Origin: a virus
Direction: 5' to 3' (one strand)
Virus record (IMG/VR): IMGVR_UViG_3300048672_000512
Span: 62,001-126,000 of that record
DNA: 64,000 nt
Shown here: piece after piece, positions 38,841 through 47,585 of the stretch
How the letters are laid out: each line of letters opens with the position of its first letter
Position numbering within the stretch: the first letter of the stretch is position 1
The notes under the pieces: model-generated
Told to the model about the DNA's origin: nothing
Database searches by the model: none
What the model saw: only the letters and a program-made list of their open reading frames with translations
Position numbers and translations under genes: made by a program

Positions 38841-39371
38841 TCAGACCAGAGGGTCCAAACCTCGCTTTTTACGCCAGTTAACAACCGAGTCATCACCCTC
38901 CGTTGCTAGGCGACACGCCATTGCAGCTACCTGAACTGCTTCTTTTCGCACGCTAGCTTTTGGTTCATCTAGAACTGCTTTTACCAGTTCACCCGATTCT
39001 TCAGAAAAGGCTAGCGTAGTGATTTCAGTGTCTGGAAACTTTGCTCGTGCTTTAGCTATTTCGGCTGCAACCTCCTGCATAAATCTGCGATCTTCTACAG
39101 TCAAGTCAAAGTTAGAGTTGAGTGCTTCTTCTGCGTTTGCCCACGCTAGAGTAGCCTTCAATGCTTCTTCGTAGCATGGATTTTTATCACTGACGATAAC
39201 GTACTTGCGGGCGGGTTTTCCGCGTAGCTGACGTCTACTCTCTACAGCTGACAGAATTTGAAACAGCTGCTTAATTTCTTCAGTAGCTATGTCGCCGGCC
39301 TCATAAGCCATCTGCAAGTCCCGGCGTTTTACCACCAAGTAGCGAGCATCCAATTTATCAATCTTTTCCAT
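38841..39371 (-). CDS. MazG-like nucleotide pyrophosphohydrolase
   Basis: 176 residues from ATG 39371, preceded by AAAGGA. The C-terminal ~75 residues (AEIAKARAKFPDTEI, then FSEESGELVKAVLDEP and VRKEAVQVAAMACRLATEGD) have the E-x-x-E...E-x-x-x motif layout of all-alpha MazG-type NTP pyrophosphatases, which hydrolyse (d)NTPs or alarmone-like nucleotides. The first ~100 residues are charged helices without a match. It lies directly after the terminase gene. Confidence 0.72.
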   Translation of the reverse strand: MEKIDKLDARYLVVKRRDLQMAYEAGDIATEEIKQLFQILSAVESRRQLRGKPARKYVIVSDKNPCYEEALKATLAWANAEEALNSNFDLTVEDRRFMQEVAAEIAKARAKFPDTEITTLAFSEESGELVKAVLDEPKASVRKEAVQVAAMACRLATEGDDSVVNWRKKRGLDPLV

Positions 39372-39382
39372 GATGTGTCCTT

Positions 39383-42300
39383 TCAACGGTTGTGAGAGTT
39401 GTAATGCTGCATAGCTGGTGACCGGAAGCCACTTAGCACTATGCCGCGTGTCACTTTCTTCTGATCGTCTGTTCCTTCTCCGGAACCAATGGTAGCAAAC
39501 TTGGTTGTGTATTCATGCAGCTTCGGATTGAAAGCTAGTATGTACAAAACGGTAAGCGCGCGTAGCATGTCATCTGTATAGCCTTCTCCTTTGGTGAGAA
39601 CTCCCATCACGTATTTCACAGTCATGAACTGCAAAAGCAAGTGGTCAATCGGCTTGCCAACAAAGTCTTTCTTGAAGTTCTGTGACAGCATCACTTCCTC
39701 GGGAGTCATGGAAAGCATTGGCAGGTCTAGGCTACCGTTGTCTACAGCAGTTTCAAAGTACGGAAAGTGCTTAGGTTGCAACGACAGTTGAAGCGTCTTC
39801 ACTTTGTTAGCCGTATCCTCTGTCAGCTGCTGAAGCATGTCAATGCTGTTCCATCTGTCGGCACCGACGATTACAACGTTGCAGTCTTTCACCATTGGCA
39901 GAATTACATGTTTGTACAGGTACGGGAAGTTTATCTTGGTCCCAGGCCGAGCGACAACTTCAAGAATAGACGTTACGACAAGCGTGCTAGCTTTTCTGTA
40001 ACCCAGAGCTAGAGCAAAAGCGTTGTTTGTGAGCCCTGCGTCCAGAGACAGAATGTGCGGCTCCCATACAGACTTTGTTCCTTCCTTGAGGAAGTGGGCT
40101 AGCGTTCTGCCAAGATTTTTTTCATCAGCATCATAGACGATTCGATGTTCGTTCCTTCTATCATTGGAGAACAGACCTACAACCTGTTGAGAAGTGAAGG
40201 TTGCTGCACTCAGCACCGGCGGGTTTGCTCCAAAGTCGCGCTCTGCCTTTTCTGGATTCTTTGCGTACGCAGACTTGATAGTAGCCGAATCTCTTGGCAT
40301 GAACGGGTTGATGTCCCAAGTAGGCAGCTGCAAACCAAGCATCATTGCATCCGGATTCTTCGCCTCTTCAAGCAACCGGCACATCTTGTCCTTCTTGGAC
40401 ATTGGAGACGAGATAGCTAGATTGAGAGCCATTGGAATGGTGTTGATACCTTTCCTGTACAGGTGACTGACTTCTTCTCGCACCGTCATTAGCGAGTTCT
40501 CAAGCGACTGCCACACTTCGTCTGCATTTGCATGCTCGCGTTCTTCATCTTCTTCCATTTCGTCAGAAGCAGTGTTGACGATAGGAAAGATACCGATCTC
40601 TTCAACTGAAGACAGGGCGCGTGTGTTATGAGAAGTCAACCCGTTAGCATAGAATGCGTGCCCATCTGGAACAGTAACGTCAAACACTGTGACTTTACCT
40701 GTTTGTTTCACTACAGAAGTAACCCTTTCAAAGTGCGGCTGCAGTTTGTAAAGCGTCCTCAAGCCGCTAGCAAATTCTGGATGCATTTTAGCTAAAAACT
40801 CAAGTACGTCTGGACGCTCATAAGCTAGAAACTCAGGAACTCTTCCATCAATCGTGTTACCGCGAATTTTAGACTTTGGTCTTGAGTTCTTTATGAGGCG
40901 CATTGGCGCTGGTCGTACCAACTTCTCCCCGTCAGGAGAAACGAAGTATTTGGACCTAGGAGGTGCCGAATACCAAAGGTTTAGAACCACGCGTCTCAAG
41001 TAAGGGACAGCGCGTCGGTCTGAAGCATAACCAGGAGGTGCACTCTTTATACGATCCTTGAACCTATTGACTTTTGCTCGTTTGAATGTCTCAGAAAACA
41101 AATAGGCATCGTGGCCCGTAAGCGTTAACAGCCATGTTGTGTAGTGCTTAGGTGCATTCTGCTTGTTGCGCCCCATAGACTTAAACTCTACAGACTTGTG
41201 TACACGTCCTACTAAACCGTAGACTTGAAGCAGTATAGTCTGAAGTTGACGTATGAGTTTTTCACTAGCTGATGCTAGTTCAACTTCCACTCCAGTGTCA
41301 GTGCCACGTAGCTTAGCTTTCTTTGTAGGTCCACCGTTTATGTGTCCGTCGCACGCAAAATATGCCTCTAAGTATTCATGAAGAACCTCCCTAGGTGCTG
41401 TACGCACACTAGTTGGTATTTGCTTTTCTGCAGATAGACAGTTTGTGTAGCCCCAGGATTCAAGAACTTTGGTAAAGCTAGAGTTGTTCGGGCTAGGTTT
41501 GTCGTTAACAAAGACACCGTAGGACGCAACACTGATGTTCTTAACATCCTCGCCACGTGCTCGGATATGATAGCCAAGACGTGAAGCAGCTTTCGTAAAC
41601 CTGCTCACCACCGCTGGATCGCCTGAAGTTATTTCGTTTCTGTACCCATTTGCCGTAAACGTGCCAAGTATCGTTGCCTGATCGATTGTCAGTTCGTTGC
41701 TGCCAAACATAGGTCTAGACCTGTTAGTTCTAGATACTATGTAATCACCCTCTTTGATAGAGTCTGCACGCACCCATGCAAAGGACAAATCCGGACGCAT
41801 TACAAGCATCGGATGCTCAGGTGTACACCCTATCTTTATTCCGTTCAACGTCGTTATCTCAAATATGCTACGACTAGCTTTAGCATATACGTGAGACACA
41901 TCCTTTGTACCAGTAAGGGAATCCACTTTCAACTTTGACGGTGTCAGACCTAGTGGTATGTTCAGTTCATCAAAGTGCAGGAAACCATCTGACGTGTTTA
42001 TCATCACGTCGCCCGTCAAGCAGTCTCCCCGAAGTTGGCGCTTTAACGGACCCAGAGGATACAAGTCTATGTTCTTGTGCAGGAATCTTGTTCCAAGAAC
42101 GCCGGTTTTCAGCAGTTCAATTCCATACTTTACTTGGTTGAACTTCAACATAGCGTAGTAGTCTTTGTACCACTGCGAGTTGTTCAGCAAGTCTCTTACT
42201 GGATTCCAAGAAAGACGAATAGCTCGCGCGGCAGACAAACCCACAAACGTGTACGTAAGTGGCGTGAAGTCCTGAATACCACGACAGATAGTGCTCAGCT

Positions 42301-43090
42301 TCGGAGCCTTTAGCAGGCAGTGCAAGTGATAAGTGGAAACCGTTGTAGCTACACTGGTCTTACCACTACGCTGACCCCAACACATTGCAATGCTATTGTA
42401 TGGAACCAAGTCACCATGCAAAATCAATTCAGACTTTGATGTTCCGCACTTTGGGCACTTTCCGTTTTCAAGGAGAATCAGACGCTTGACAAGATCCTTT
42501 ATCTCCATGTCTACCGGTATGTTGTAGATGTCCGAGTACCACTTTGGCTTTGTGCACTTTGGACAATACTCAGCTAAGCCGAGAACCATAGACCACAGCT
42601 GCCGAGCAAACGGTATCTTGACAGACTTCCCTGCAATATCAGTGCAGTAGTGCAGATAGTTCTTGGCACGAGGAAGATCGCGATCGTCTATCTTTAGATC
42701 TCGAATTGTTTTGGTGTCCTCGTCATAAGCCTCGCTCATAGCGTCGAGAATGAAGTTGCCGTCTGCACCACCAAGCTCTTGATTCAGCTCTTCGTCTGTG
42801 AGGCTTTCAATGTCGTCCTCTTCGATGTCCCACAGTGAAGACTTTTTCTTCTTTGCTTTAGCTTCTGGTTTCTGCTTGACAGGAGGTTTCGCTGCTGCAG
42901 TCTTTGGCTTTAGAAGCTCTACTGTTCTAGGCTCAACCTCGATACCAAAAGAAAAGGCTTCCTGCATGGACCCTACTTCCTTCAGACGTGAGAACTTGTC
43001 GCAGTAGTGACCGGAAACCGTCTTGAGTTTATCTCGGCAAGTCAGATACTTTGAGCAGGTCAAGCAGGAGCTTTTCTTTAGGTTAGCCAT
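39383..43090 (-). CDS. Terminase large subunit interrupted by an intein
   Basis: 1235 residues as encoded; 769 after removal of the intein (residues 357-822). Walker A CWGQRSGKTS (Lys244), Walker B region SSVEEIGIF directly after the intein, then the RNase H-like nuclease (LSLDAGLTNNAFALALG, VIVGADRWNSIDML, TDDMLRALTVLYI). This is the packaging motor ATPase and genome-cutting nuclease. The N-terminus is Cys-rich (CLTCSKYLTC; CPKC and CPKCG at ~176 and ~212) and probably holds zinc ribbons not present in T4 gp17. Confidence 0.93.
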   Translation of the reverse strand: MANLKKSSCLTCSKYLTCRDKLKTVSGHYCDKFSRLKEVGSMQEAFSFGIEVEPRTVELLKPKTAAAKPPVKQKPEAKAKKKKSSLWDIEEDDIESLTDEELNQELGGADGNFILDAMSEAYDEDTKTIRDLKIDDRDLPRAKNYLHYCTDIAGKSVKIPFARQLWSMVLGLAEYCPKCTKPKWYSDIYNIPVDMEIKDLVKRLILLENGKCPKCGTSKSELILHGDLVPYNSIAMCWGQRSGKTSVATTVSTYHLHCLLKAPKLSTICRGIQDFTPLTYTFVGLSAARAIRLSWNPVRDLLNNSQWYKDYYAMLKFNQVKYGIELLKTGVLGTRFLHKNIDLYPLGPLKRQLRGDCLTGDVMINTSDGFLHFDELNIPLGLTPSKLKVDSLTGTKDVSHVYAKASRSIFEITTLNGIKIGCTPEHPMLVMRPDLSFAWVRADSIKEGDYIVSRTNRSRPMFGSNELTIDQATILGTFTANGYRNEITSGDPAVVSRFTKAASRLGYHIRARGEDVKNISVASYGVFVNDKPSPNNSSFTKVLESWGYTNCLSAEKQIPTSVRTAPREVLHEYLEAYFACDGHINGGPTKKAKLRGTDTGVEVELASASEKLIRQLQTILLQVYGLVGRVHKSVEFKSMGRNKQNAPKHYTTWLLTLTGHDAYLFSETFKRAKVNRFKDRIKSAPPGYASDRRAVPYLRRVVLNLWYSAPPRSKYFVSPDGEKLVRPAPMRLIKNSRPKSKIRGNTIDGRVPEFLAYERPDVLEFLAKMHPEFASGLRTLYKLQPHFERVTSVVKQTGKVTVFDVTVPDGHAFYANGLTSHNTRALSSVEEIGIFPIVNTASDEMEEDEEREHANADEVWQSLENSLMTVREEVSHLYRKGINTIPMALNLAISSPMSKKDKMCRLLEEAKNPDAMMLGLQLPTWDINPFMPRDSATIKSAYAKNPEKAERDFGANPPVLSAATFTSQQVVGLFSNDRRNEHRIVYDADEKNLGRTLAHFLKEGTKSVWEPHILSLDAGLTNNAFALALGYRKASTLVVTSILEVVARPGTKINFPYLYKHVILPMVKDCNVVIVGADRWNSIDMLQQLTEDTANKVKTLQLSLQPKHFPYFETAVDNGSLDLPMLSMTPEEVMLSQNFKKDFVGKPIDHLLLQFMTVKYVMGVLTKGEGYTDDMLRALTVLYILAFNPKLHEYTTKFATIGSGEGTDDQKKVTRGIVLSGFRSPAMQHYNSHNR
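40625..42022 (-). mobile_element. Intein with a degenerate LAGLIDADG domain in the terminase gene
   Basis: 466 residues. Starts with Cys357 (CLTGDVMI), has block B GCTPEHPMLV with the T-x-x-H, ends TSHN (Asn822), followed by Thr823. The insertion is at LRGD/TRALSSVEE, immediately before Walker B. DOD motifs read LGTFTANGY and LEAYFACDG: the first lacks the usual acidic residue (Asn instead of Asp/Glu), so the endonuclease may be inactive or a nickase. Confidence 0.94.
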
Positions 43091-43522
43091 TTACTCTACT
43101 TTCTTTCTAGTTCGGCGCTGCGTCTTTGCTGGTGTTTCTTCAACCTGCGGCTTCTTCATGTTGTGCAGCTCTTTCAGAAGCTTGTCAGCTAGGTTGACAT
43201 CCGTAACTTCACTGGACACAACACGGGCAAGAAACAGGTTCTCTTCCTCTGGCGAAAGCTTCATGAATTTCCGTACAAAGCTTGCTAGTTTGCTACGGAT
43301 AGCGGCTAGCATGTAGGCTTCGCTCTTCATGATGATGGGGTCCATACCGGGATCCTCACCTAGTGCTATCGTCAGAATCTCTTTTGCGTCAGCAACACCG
43401 TTGAAGAAAGCCAGAGACAGTGGAGCAATCTCCGTAAGAAAGAATTCACGGCACTCGGTTATCGGGTCGCTTACTAACCCGTGCAATTCCTGCTTTAGCT
43501 TTTCCGCTCGATCCAGCACCAT
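43091..43522 (-). CDS. Hypothetical protein before the terminase (terminase small subunit candidate)
   Basis: 143 residues from ATG 43522; a longer frame up to 43717 lies inside the previous gene and has shadow composition. Mostly helical (LDRAEKLKQELHGLV, SEAYMLAAIRSKLASFVRKF), with a basic tail (KTQRRTRKK). It is immediately upstream of the large terminase, where the small subunit often sits, but no DNA-binding motif is visible. It overlaps the upstream gene by 77 bases. Confidence 0.55.
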   Translation of the reverse strand: MVLDRAEKLKQELHGLVSDPITECREFFLTEIAPLSLAFFNGVADAKEILTIALGEDPGMDPIIMKSEAYMLAAIRSKLASFVRKFMKLSPEEENLFLARVVSSEVTDVNLADKLLKELHNMKKPQVEETPAKTQRRTRKKVE

Positions 43523-43940
43523 CTGGTTTACTGGATCCGGACGCTTTGCTAGGCTTGCGTCCGGCGCTAGATACGGAAGGTTTGACGACTGGTTGCTTTT
43601 GAGTGTTGAGCTTCTTTTTAGCTGCGTTGGTTGCAGCCTTCGTAGCTTTCGCTTGCTTGTCATGGCGGGTTGTTGGAGCATTGGAAACCTTTGCTGACGC
43701 ACTGTCAAAGGCGTCAAAGTCTATTGAAGAAGCATGAACCGGAACTGCTCGCTTCTCCTTGTTTTGAATAACAGGACGGCGAGACATAAGAAGTGCAATA
43801 TCGTCACCAAGCTCTTCCAGAACGTAGCTCAGATCTTCATCTGAAAGATTCGGATCTTCCATCAGAATCTTGAGGGCTGTGCGAAAGCGTCCGCGCCATT
43901 CCTCTTTTGAAAGTGTTAGTAGTTCGTTAGAAACAGTCAT
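43446..43940 (-). CDS. Hypothetical protein with basic low-complexity C-terminus
   Basis: 164 residues. Folded N-terminal ~60 residues (EEWRGRFRTALKILME, LSYVLEELGDDIALLMSR), then ~90 residues rich in Lys, Ala, Ser and Thr. The last 77 bases overlap the next gene in another frame. Its ATG overlaps the upstream stop. Function unknown; the basic tail suggests nucleic-acid contact. Confidence 0.58.
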   Translation of the reverse strand: MTVSNELLTLSKEEWRGRFRTALKILMEDPNLSDEDLSYVLEELGDDIALLMSRRPVIQNKEKRAVPVHASSIDFDAFDSASAKVSNAPTTRHDKQAKATKAATNAAKKKLNTQKQPVVKPSVSSAGRKPSKASGSSKPDGAGSSGKAKAGIARVSKRPDNRVP

Positions 43941-44389
43941 ACGTACACCTCTGAGCTTTCAGGTGGAAGAACAAGCCAACCTGACATGGTAGGCACAAGT
44001 TTTACTGTGAGCCCTACTATCTTCAGGTCACTTGAACGGTGATACGCACCCTCAAAAGCAAGAACTCGGTAAGGGTCACTAGACAGGATGTGATTCAATT
44101 CTGCGTACACATCAAAGCCGACTAACAGAGTTTCACCTCCTGCACCTAGTTGCTGGCGAATGCCGCTGTTAGCTGACATGATAGCCATCAGTAAGTCTTT
44201 CTTGCTGAAGTCAAGAACCTCATGCTTTACCGTCGTGTCTGCTCCGCATAAGAGCATATTGTTTTTCACCAATGCAGCTACGATGCGTTTTGTTTTTCTG
44301 CCTGCACGCGGTGAGACTGTCAATTGATTTGCAAACGTATCACCGACAGTGTAGCGCTTTACGATACGGACATGGTCAGAAGTGCTCAT
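43937..44389 (-). CDS. Hypothetical protein downstream of the helicase
   Basis: 150 residues from ATG 44389, with GAGGAA upstream; a start at 44401 overlaps the helicase stop. Strand-rich with a basic region (SPRAGRKTKRIVAALVKNN). Four-base overlap with the next gene. No recognised family. Confidence 0.6.
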   Translation of the reverse strand: MSTSDHVRIVKRYTVGDTFANQLTVSPRAGRKTKRIVAALVKNNMLLCGADTTVKHEVLDFSKKDLLMAIMSANSGIRQQLGAGGETLLVGFDVYAELNHILSSDPYRVLAFEGAYHRSSDLKIVGLTVKLVPTMSGWLVLPPESSEVYV

Positions 44390-44397
44390 ACTATTCC

Positions 44398-45759
44398 TCA
44401 TTCATTAAGATCTGCAGTGTAATCCGTCGGCTGCTTGAAGTTTCCGCCCTTGGTGCGCTGACGGTCGGAATTCTTGCTAACCGTTTCAATCTTGTTCAGG
44501 TCTTCCGGTGTCATGTCAGTTACCAGCATCTTTCCGTAGTCGATCTTCAAGGTGAATGGCTTGTCAACTTGGTTACGTGACTTGAGAATGTCAACGTTGA
44601 GATATCCTTGTTCCTTGGATTCCTTTGTAGCTACAAAAGACCAAGCTACGCTTGCATGTTCCTTGACAGTTTGGCTGTACTTTAACTTACCGTCTTCGTT
44701 AACTTGAGCAAGCATGACAACAACTCGGTTTGTACGTTCGGCATACACCTTACCAAGACGGGCAATCGATCCTAGTTTCTTCCATTGTTCATCACCGTCA
44801 GCCCCAGCAAGAAGAGTGATGTAATCAATGTAGACAAGATCTGACTGAATTGAGTCCATTGAAGCTAGCAGCTGTTCAGCTGTCAGATCTTCCTTTGGTT
44901 TGAAGATTGTGTACTTGCCACCTGCTGCAGCTATGCGCTTGTCAGCACGCCGCAAGCGTCGGTAGACAAGGTCGCGTTCACCAGAGGCTAAGCGCTTCAG
45001 GAAGATGTCAATGCTGGACATACCAGACAGGTTTGACATGGTTCTAGAAAGCATTTCAGCCCCGGCCATTTCGAGCGGAGCTAGAGAGGTTTTGTAACCT
45101 AGTTCAGCCTGATTGATGTTAAGCTGATTTGCAATAATGGACTTACCTGAACCAGAGCTTCCACCAATGATAACAAGCGACCCGCGAAAGAGTCCTCCAT
45201 TCACCGAGTCCCAGGTCTTGAAGCCAGTAGGAATTACGTCATCAGTTTCCTCGTTATACAGGATCTCTTCTGCATGCTTCAGCACGTTGGAGTCAACACC
45301 CATCGTGATGATTTCAGCTTCACTGCCTCTACGTGTTTGAAGCCTAGCGACACGCTCGTTGATTTCCATCAATAGACGTTCAGTGTCTACTCGTGGTTTC
45401 TTGAGATTGTTCAGAATGCCATCAGCAAGTGCAAACAGCAAGCGCGTCTTTCGATAGCTGTCAAGCTGATGTAGCAGGTCTTCTGAATCAGCTATGGTCT
45501 TTGGTGGACGCTCGGAATTGCGAAGAAACTCTCGCGTCTCTTCACTCAGACCAATGTCATCACACAGCAGAGCAAATTCAGGTACGTTGCCTTTTCTTTC
45601 AAAGTACGAACGAATTCGTATGTAGGCAGACTTACCTTCTTGCGTATGAAAGAACGTGTCATCAAGTGCACCTAAAAGTGAACCTGAAACCACGGAGTTG
45701 CGCGAACACAATCCGCGCAGTGCTCTACTTTCATGGATTGATGAAAAGAGTTTTGCCAT
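44398..45759 (-). CDS. 41: Replicative DNA helicase, DnaB/T4 gp41-like
   Basis: 453 residues. An N-terminal helical domain of ~140 residues, then PTGFKTWDSVNGGLFRGSLVIIGGSSGSGKS (Walker A Lys206; split by the DnaB H1 region), LVYIDYITLLAG (Walker B), VVVMLAQVNEDG and KEHASVAW (H4-like). It should be the hexameric 5'-3' helicase of the fork. The clamp, UvsW-like helicase and topoisomerase lie in the same orientation nearby. Confidence 0.92.
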   Translation of the reverse strand: MAKLFSSIHESRALRGLCSRNSVVSGSLLGALDDTFFHTQEGKSAYIRIRSYFERKGNVPEFALLCDDIGLSEETREFLRNSERPPKTIADSEDLLHQLDSYRKTRLLFALADGILNNLKKPRVDTERLLMEINERVARLQTRRGSEAEIITMGVDSNVLKHAEEILYNEETDDVIPTGFKTWDSVNGGLFRGSLVIIGGSSGSGKSIIANQLNINQAELGYKTSLAPLEMAGAEMLSRTMSNLSGMSSIDIFLKRLASGERDLVYRRLRRADKRIAAAGGKYTIFKPKEDLTAEQLLASMDSIQSDLVYIDYITLLAGADGDEQWKKLGSIARLGKVYAERTNRVVVMLAQVNEDGKLKYSQTVKEHASVAWSFVATKESKEQGYLNVDILKSRNQVDKPFTLKIDYGKMLVTDMTPEDLNKIETVSKNSDRQRTKGGNFKQPTDYTADLNE

Positions 45760-45762
45760 CTG

Positions 45763-46608
45763 TTATTTCTTGATCAGAAAGCGATACCGGTAACCGTCTG
45801 GTGAACTGCTATGTGCATAGTACTTAGCCATTTCCGCACTACTATGTATGCGAGTTGAGGCAAGAACTTCCAACGTGTCTGCGTCCTCAACTTCAAATGC
45901 ATATACTTTGTATCCTTCAGCAAGACACGTAGTAACCATGCGCTCCCAGAATTTACGTCCTAGTTTTGATTGAGTTTGATCTGACAAAATACAATTGTTC
46001 AGGTCAAGGAGCTTCTCAAAAGCAAGTTGAGCTACGGACTTTGACGTTCCAAGAGCCTTGGCGCTAGCTACAGCAGGATCCTGCCAAACCGAGGTCTGCG
46101 CTGCAGTACCTCTCGGTAGGCTTGTTGGTAAGTTGTTTCCAACAGGTGTAAGCTCTACTTCGTCAAGTGTGCATAGGTAGGCAAGCTCTCCATCAACACT
46201 AGCAAACAAGAATGGTGACTGCATGAAAGTTGTTTCATACACAATTAGCTTGTCAGTCACCTTCAGAAATACCTTTACACTCTCCCTATTGCTGGACAGT
46301 TCCTTGAGTAGGCTTGACCTTCCTTCTGGAGTTTTTACATACGTTGGTAGGTGCTCGTCTATCTCTGCAGGTGACGCGGTTATGGTTTCTAACATAGGTT
46401 GCACACCATTTCGTGTTCGCATCTTGAGCTTAATCAAATCAACTTGCCAAGGCTCAACGTCGCCGTACTGACGCCTGTATGCAGCTTCTAGTAGTGCATA
46501 CTGCTTCTTATTTGGTTGAGTATGAAACGTGAACCTGGAGTGTATAGTTATCTTCTGTGTTGGTGCCAGAGGTGCACAGTAACCATCGGTGTGTGCTTTG
46601 TTAGTCAT
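45763..46608 (-). CDS. SD-QS-G-FW family protein, paralogue A
   Basis: 281 residues. Shares with the next gene the opening KAHTDGYCAPL and, near the C-terminus, CILSD-x-TQSKLGRKFWERMVTTCLAEGYKVYAF. The latter block occurs in many phage proteins as (I/L)SD-x-x-Q(S/T)-x-x-G-x-x-FW and may be a GNAT-like or related fold, but its function is not established. Three copies of the block are present in this window. Confidence 0.62.
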   Translation of the reverse strand: MTNKAHTDGYCAPLAPTQKITIHSRFTFHTQPNKKQYALLEAAYRRQYGDVEPWQVDLIKLKMRTRNGVQPMLETITASPAEIDEHLPTYVKTPEGRSSLLKELSSNRESVKVFLKVTDKLIVYETTFMQSPFLFASVDGELAYLCTLDEVELTPVGNNLPTSLPRGTAAQTSVWQDPAVASAKALGTSKSVAQLAFEKLLDLNNCILSDQTQSKLGRKFWERMVTTCLAEGYKVYAFEVEDADTLEVLASTRIHSSAEMAKYYAHSSSPDGYRYRFLIKK

Positions 46609-46609
46609 A

Positions 46610-47458
46610 CTATTTCTTTATGAAGAAACGGATGCAGTGCCCGGATGGGTCGCTAGCCCCAGAGTAGTAGCTGCCCATTTCATTCACATTCTCTACTCCG
46701 ACAGACTCAGATACATGAAATTCTCCAGGAGAACCTTCAAGCACAGTAAAAGCGTACACCTTGTAGCCACTAGCAAGTGCCTGAGAAACCATTCGTTCCC
46801 AAAACTTGCGCCCTAGCATAGACTGAGTTTCGTCAGATAGAATGCAGCCCTTTGTGTCAAGAAGCTTCCAGAATGCTGCTTGTGCAATAGACTTGCCGTT
46901 CAGACTCAAGGTTCTGCTTAGTTCTGGATCCTGCCATACAGAAGCCTGATAGGCAGTAAGCTTTGGTAACCAATCTGGTAGACTGAAACCGTCAGGCTTA
47001 ACTTCAGATTCGACAAGCTCGCACAGGTATGCTAGTTTGCCATCAACTTCAGCAAACAGGTAGATTTCTCCGTCAGGTAGCTCCGTTCGGTAAACCAAGT
47101 TGCCGTTGTTGAGCTTCAGAAAAGGTCGGGCCGTGTGATGCTTCTTTATGTAGGCAAGCCTTGCTGCGCGAGATTCTTCCGTTTTTACATAGTCTGGAAC
47201 ATAGTCGTCAATTTCTGCAGGAAGCGCAGTGACCCTAGTAAAAGCATTAAGTTTGACGCCATTGCGTATGCGAAGAGCCTGTTTCAGGTAGTCTGAAGAC
47301 AGTCCATCTTGCAACCCTGCACAGAGGTGTGCGTCTTTCAGAGAGTGAAGCTGATTGCTACTAGGCTGCTTATGGCTCTTGAAGAAAGTGCGGGTCGTTA
47401 TCGTTTTATACGGCTGAAGCGGAGCGCAGTATCCGTCAGTATGCGCTTTGTCAGGCAT
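46610..47458 (-). CDS. SD-QS-G-FW family protein, paralogue B
   Basis: 282 residues from ATG 47458 with AGGAG seven bases upstream. Same layout as the downstream copy: MPDKAHTDGYCAPL, a central VDGKLAYLCELVE, and CILSDETQSMLGRKFWERMVSQAL. Paralogy over the full length indicates tandem duplication. Function unknown. Confidence 0.62.
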   Translation of the reverse strand: MPDKAHTDGYCAPLQPYKTITTRTFFKSHKQPSSNQLHSLKDAHLCAGLQDGLSSDYLKQALRIRNGVKLNAFTRVTALPAEIDDYVPDYVKTEESRAARLAYIKKHHTARPFLKLNNGNLVYRTELPDGEIYLFAEVDGKLAYLCELVESEVKPDGFSLPDWLPKLTAYQASVWQDPELSRTLSLNGKSIAQAAFWKLLDTKGCILSDETQSMLGRKFWERMVSQALASGYKVYAFTVLEGSPGEFHVSESVGVENVNEMGSYYSGASDPSGHCIRFFIKK

Positions 47459-47585
47459 TTGCACTCCTGTCAACCGCAGCTGCATCCTTTTCAGGCGCGT
47501 GCAGAGTTCCGATGACAGGAGTTGTACACAGCCAGGGGCAATACATCTTGTACAGATAGGAAATAGTCAAGCTCCAGAGCATCAT
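47451..47585 (-). CDS. Small coupled ORF with hydrophobic N-terminus
   Basis: 44 residues from ATG 47585 (a second ATG follows at once), overlapping the upstream stop (TGATG), with GAGG seven bases before it; its stop overlaps the next gene's start (ATGCCTGA). Residues ~1-27 (MMLWSLTISYLYKMYCPWL) could be a signal or membrane segment. Coupling at both ends and a good ribosome site support it; it fills an otherwise empty gap. Confidence 0.52.
   Translation of the reverse strand: MMLWSLTISYLYKMYCPWLCTTPVIGTLHAPEKDAAAVDRSANA

Noticed and set aside
33082-42022. Both inteins starting at residue 357 of their hosts as a meaningful signal
   Set aside because: The host proteins are unrelated and the local sites differ; equal numbering is a coincidence.
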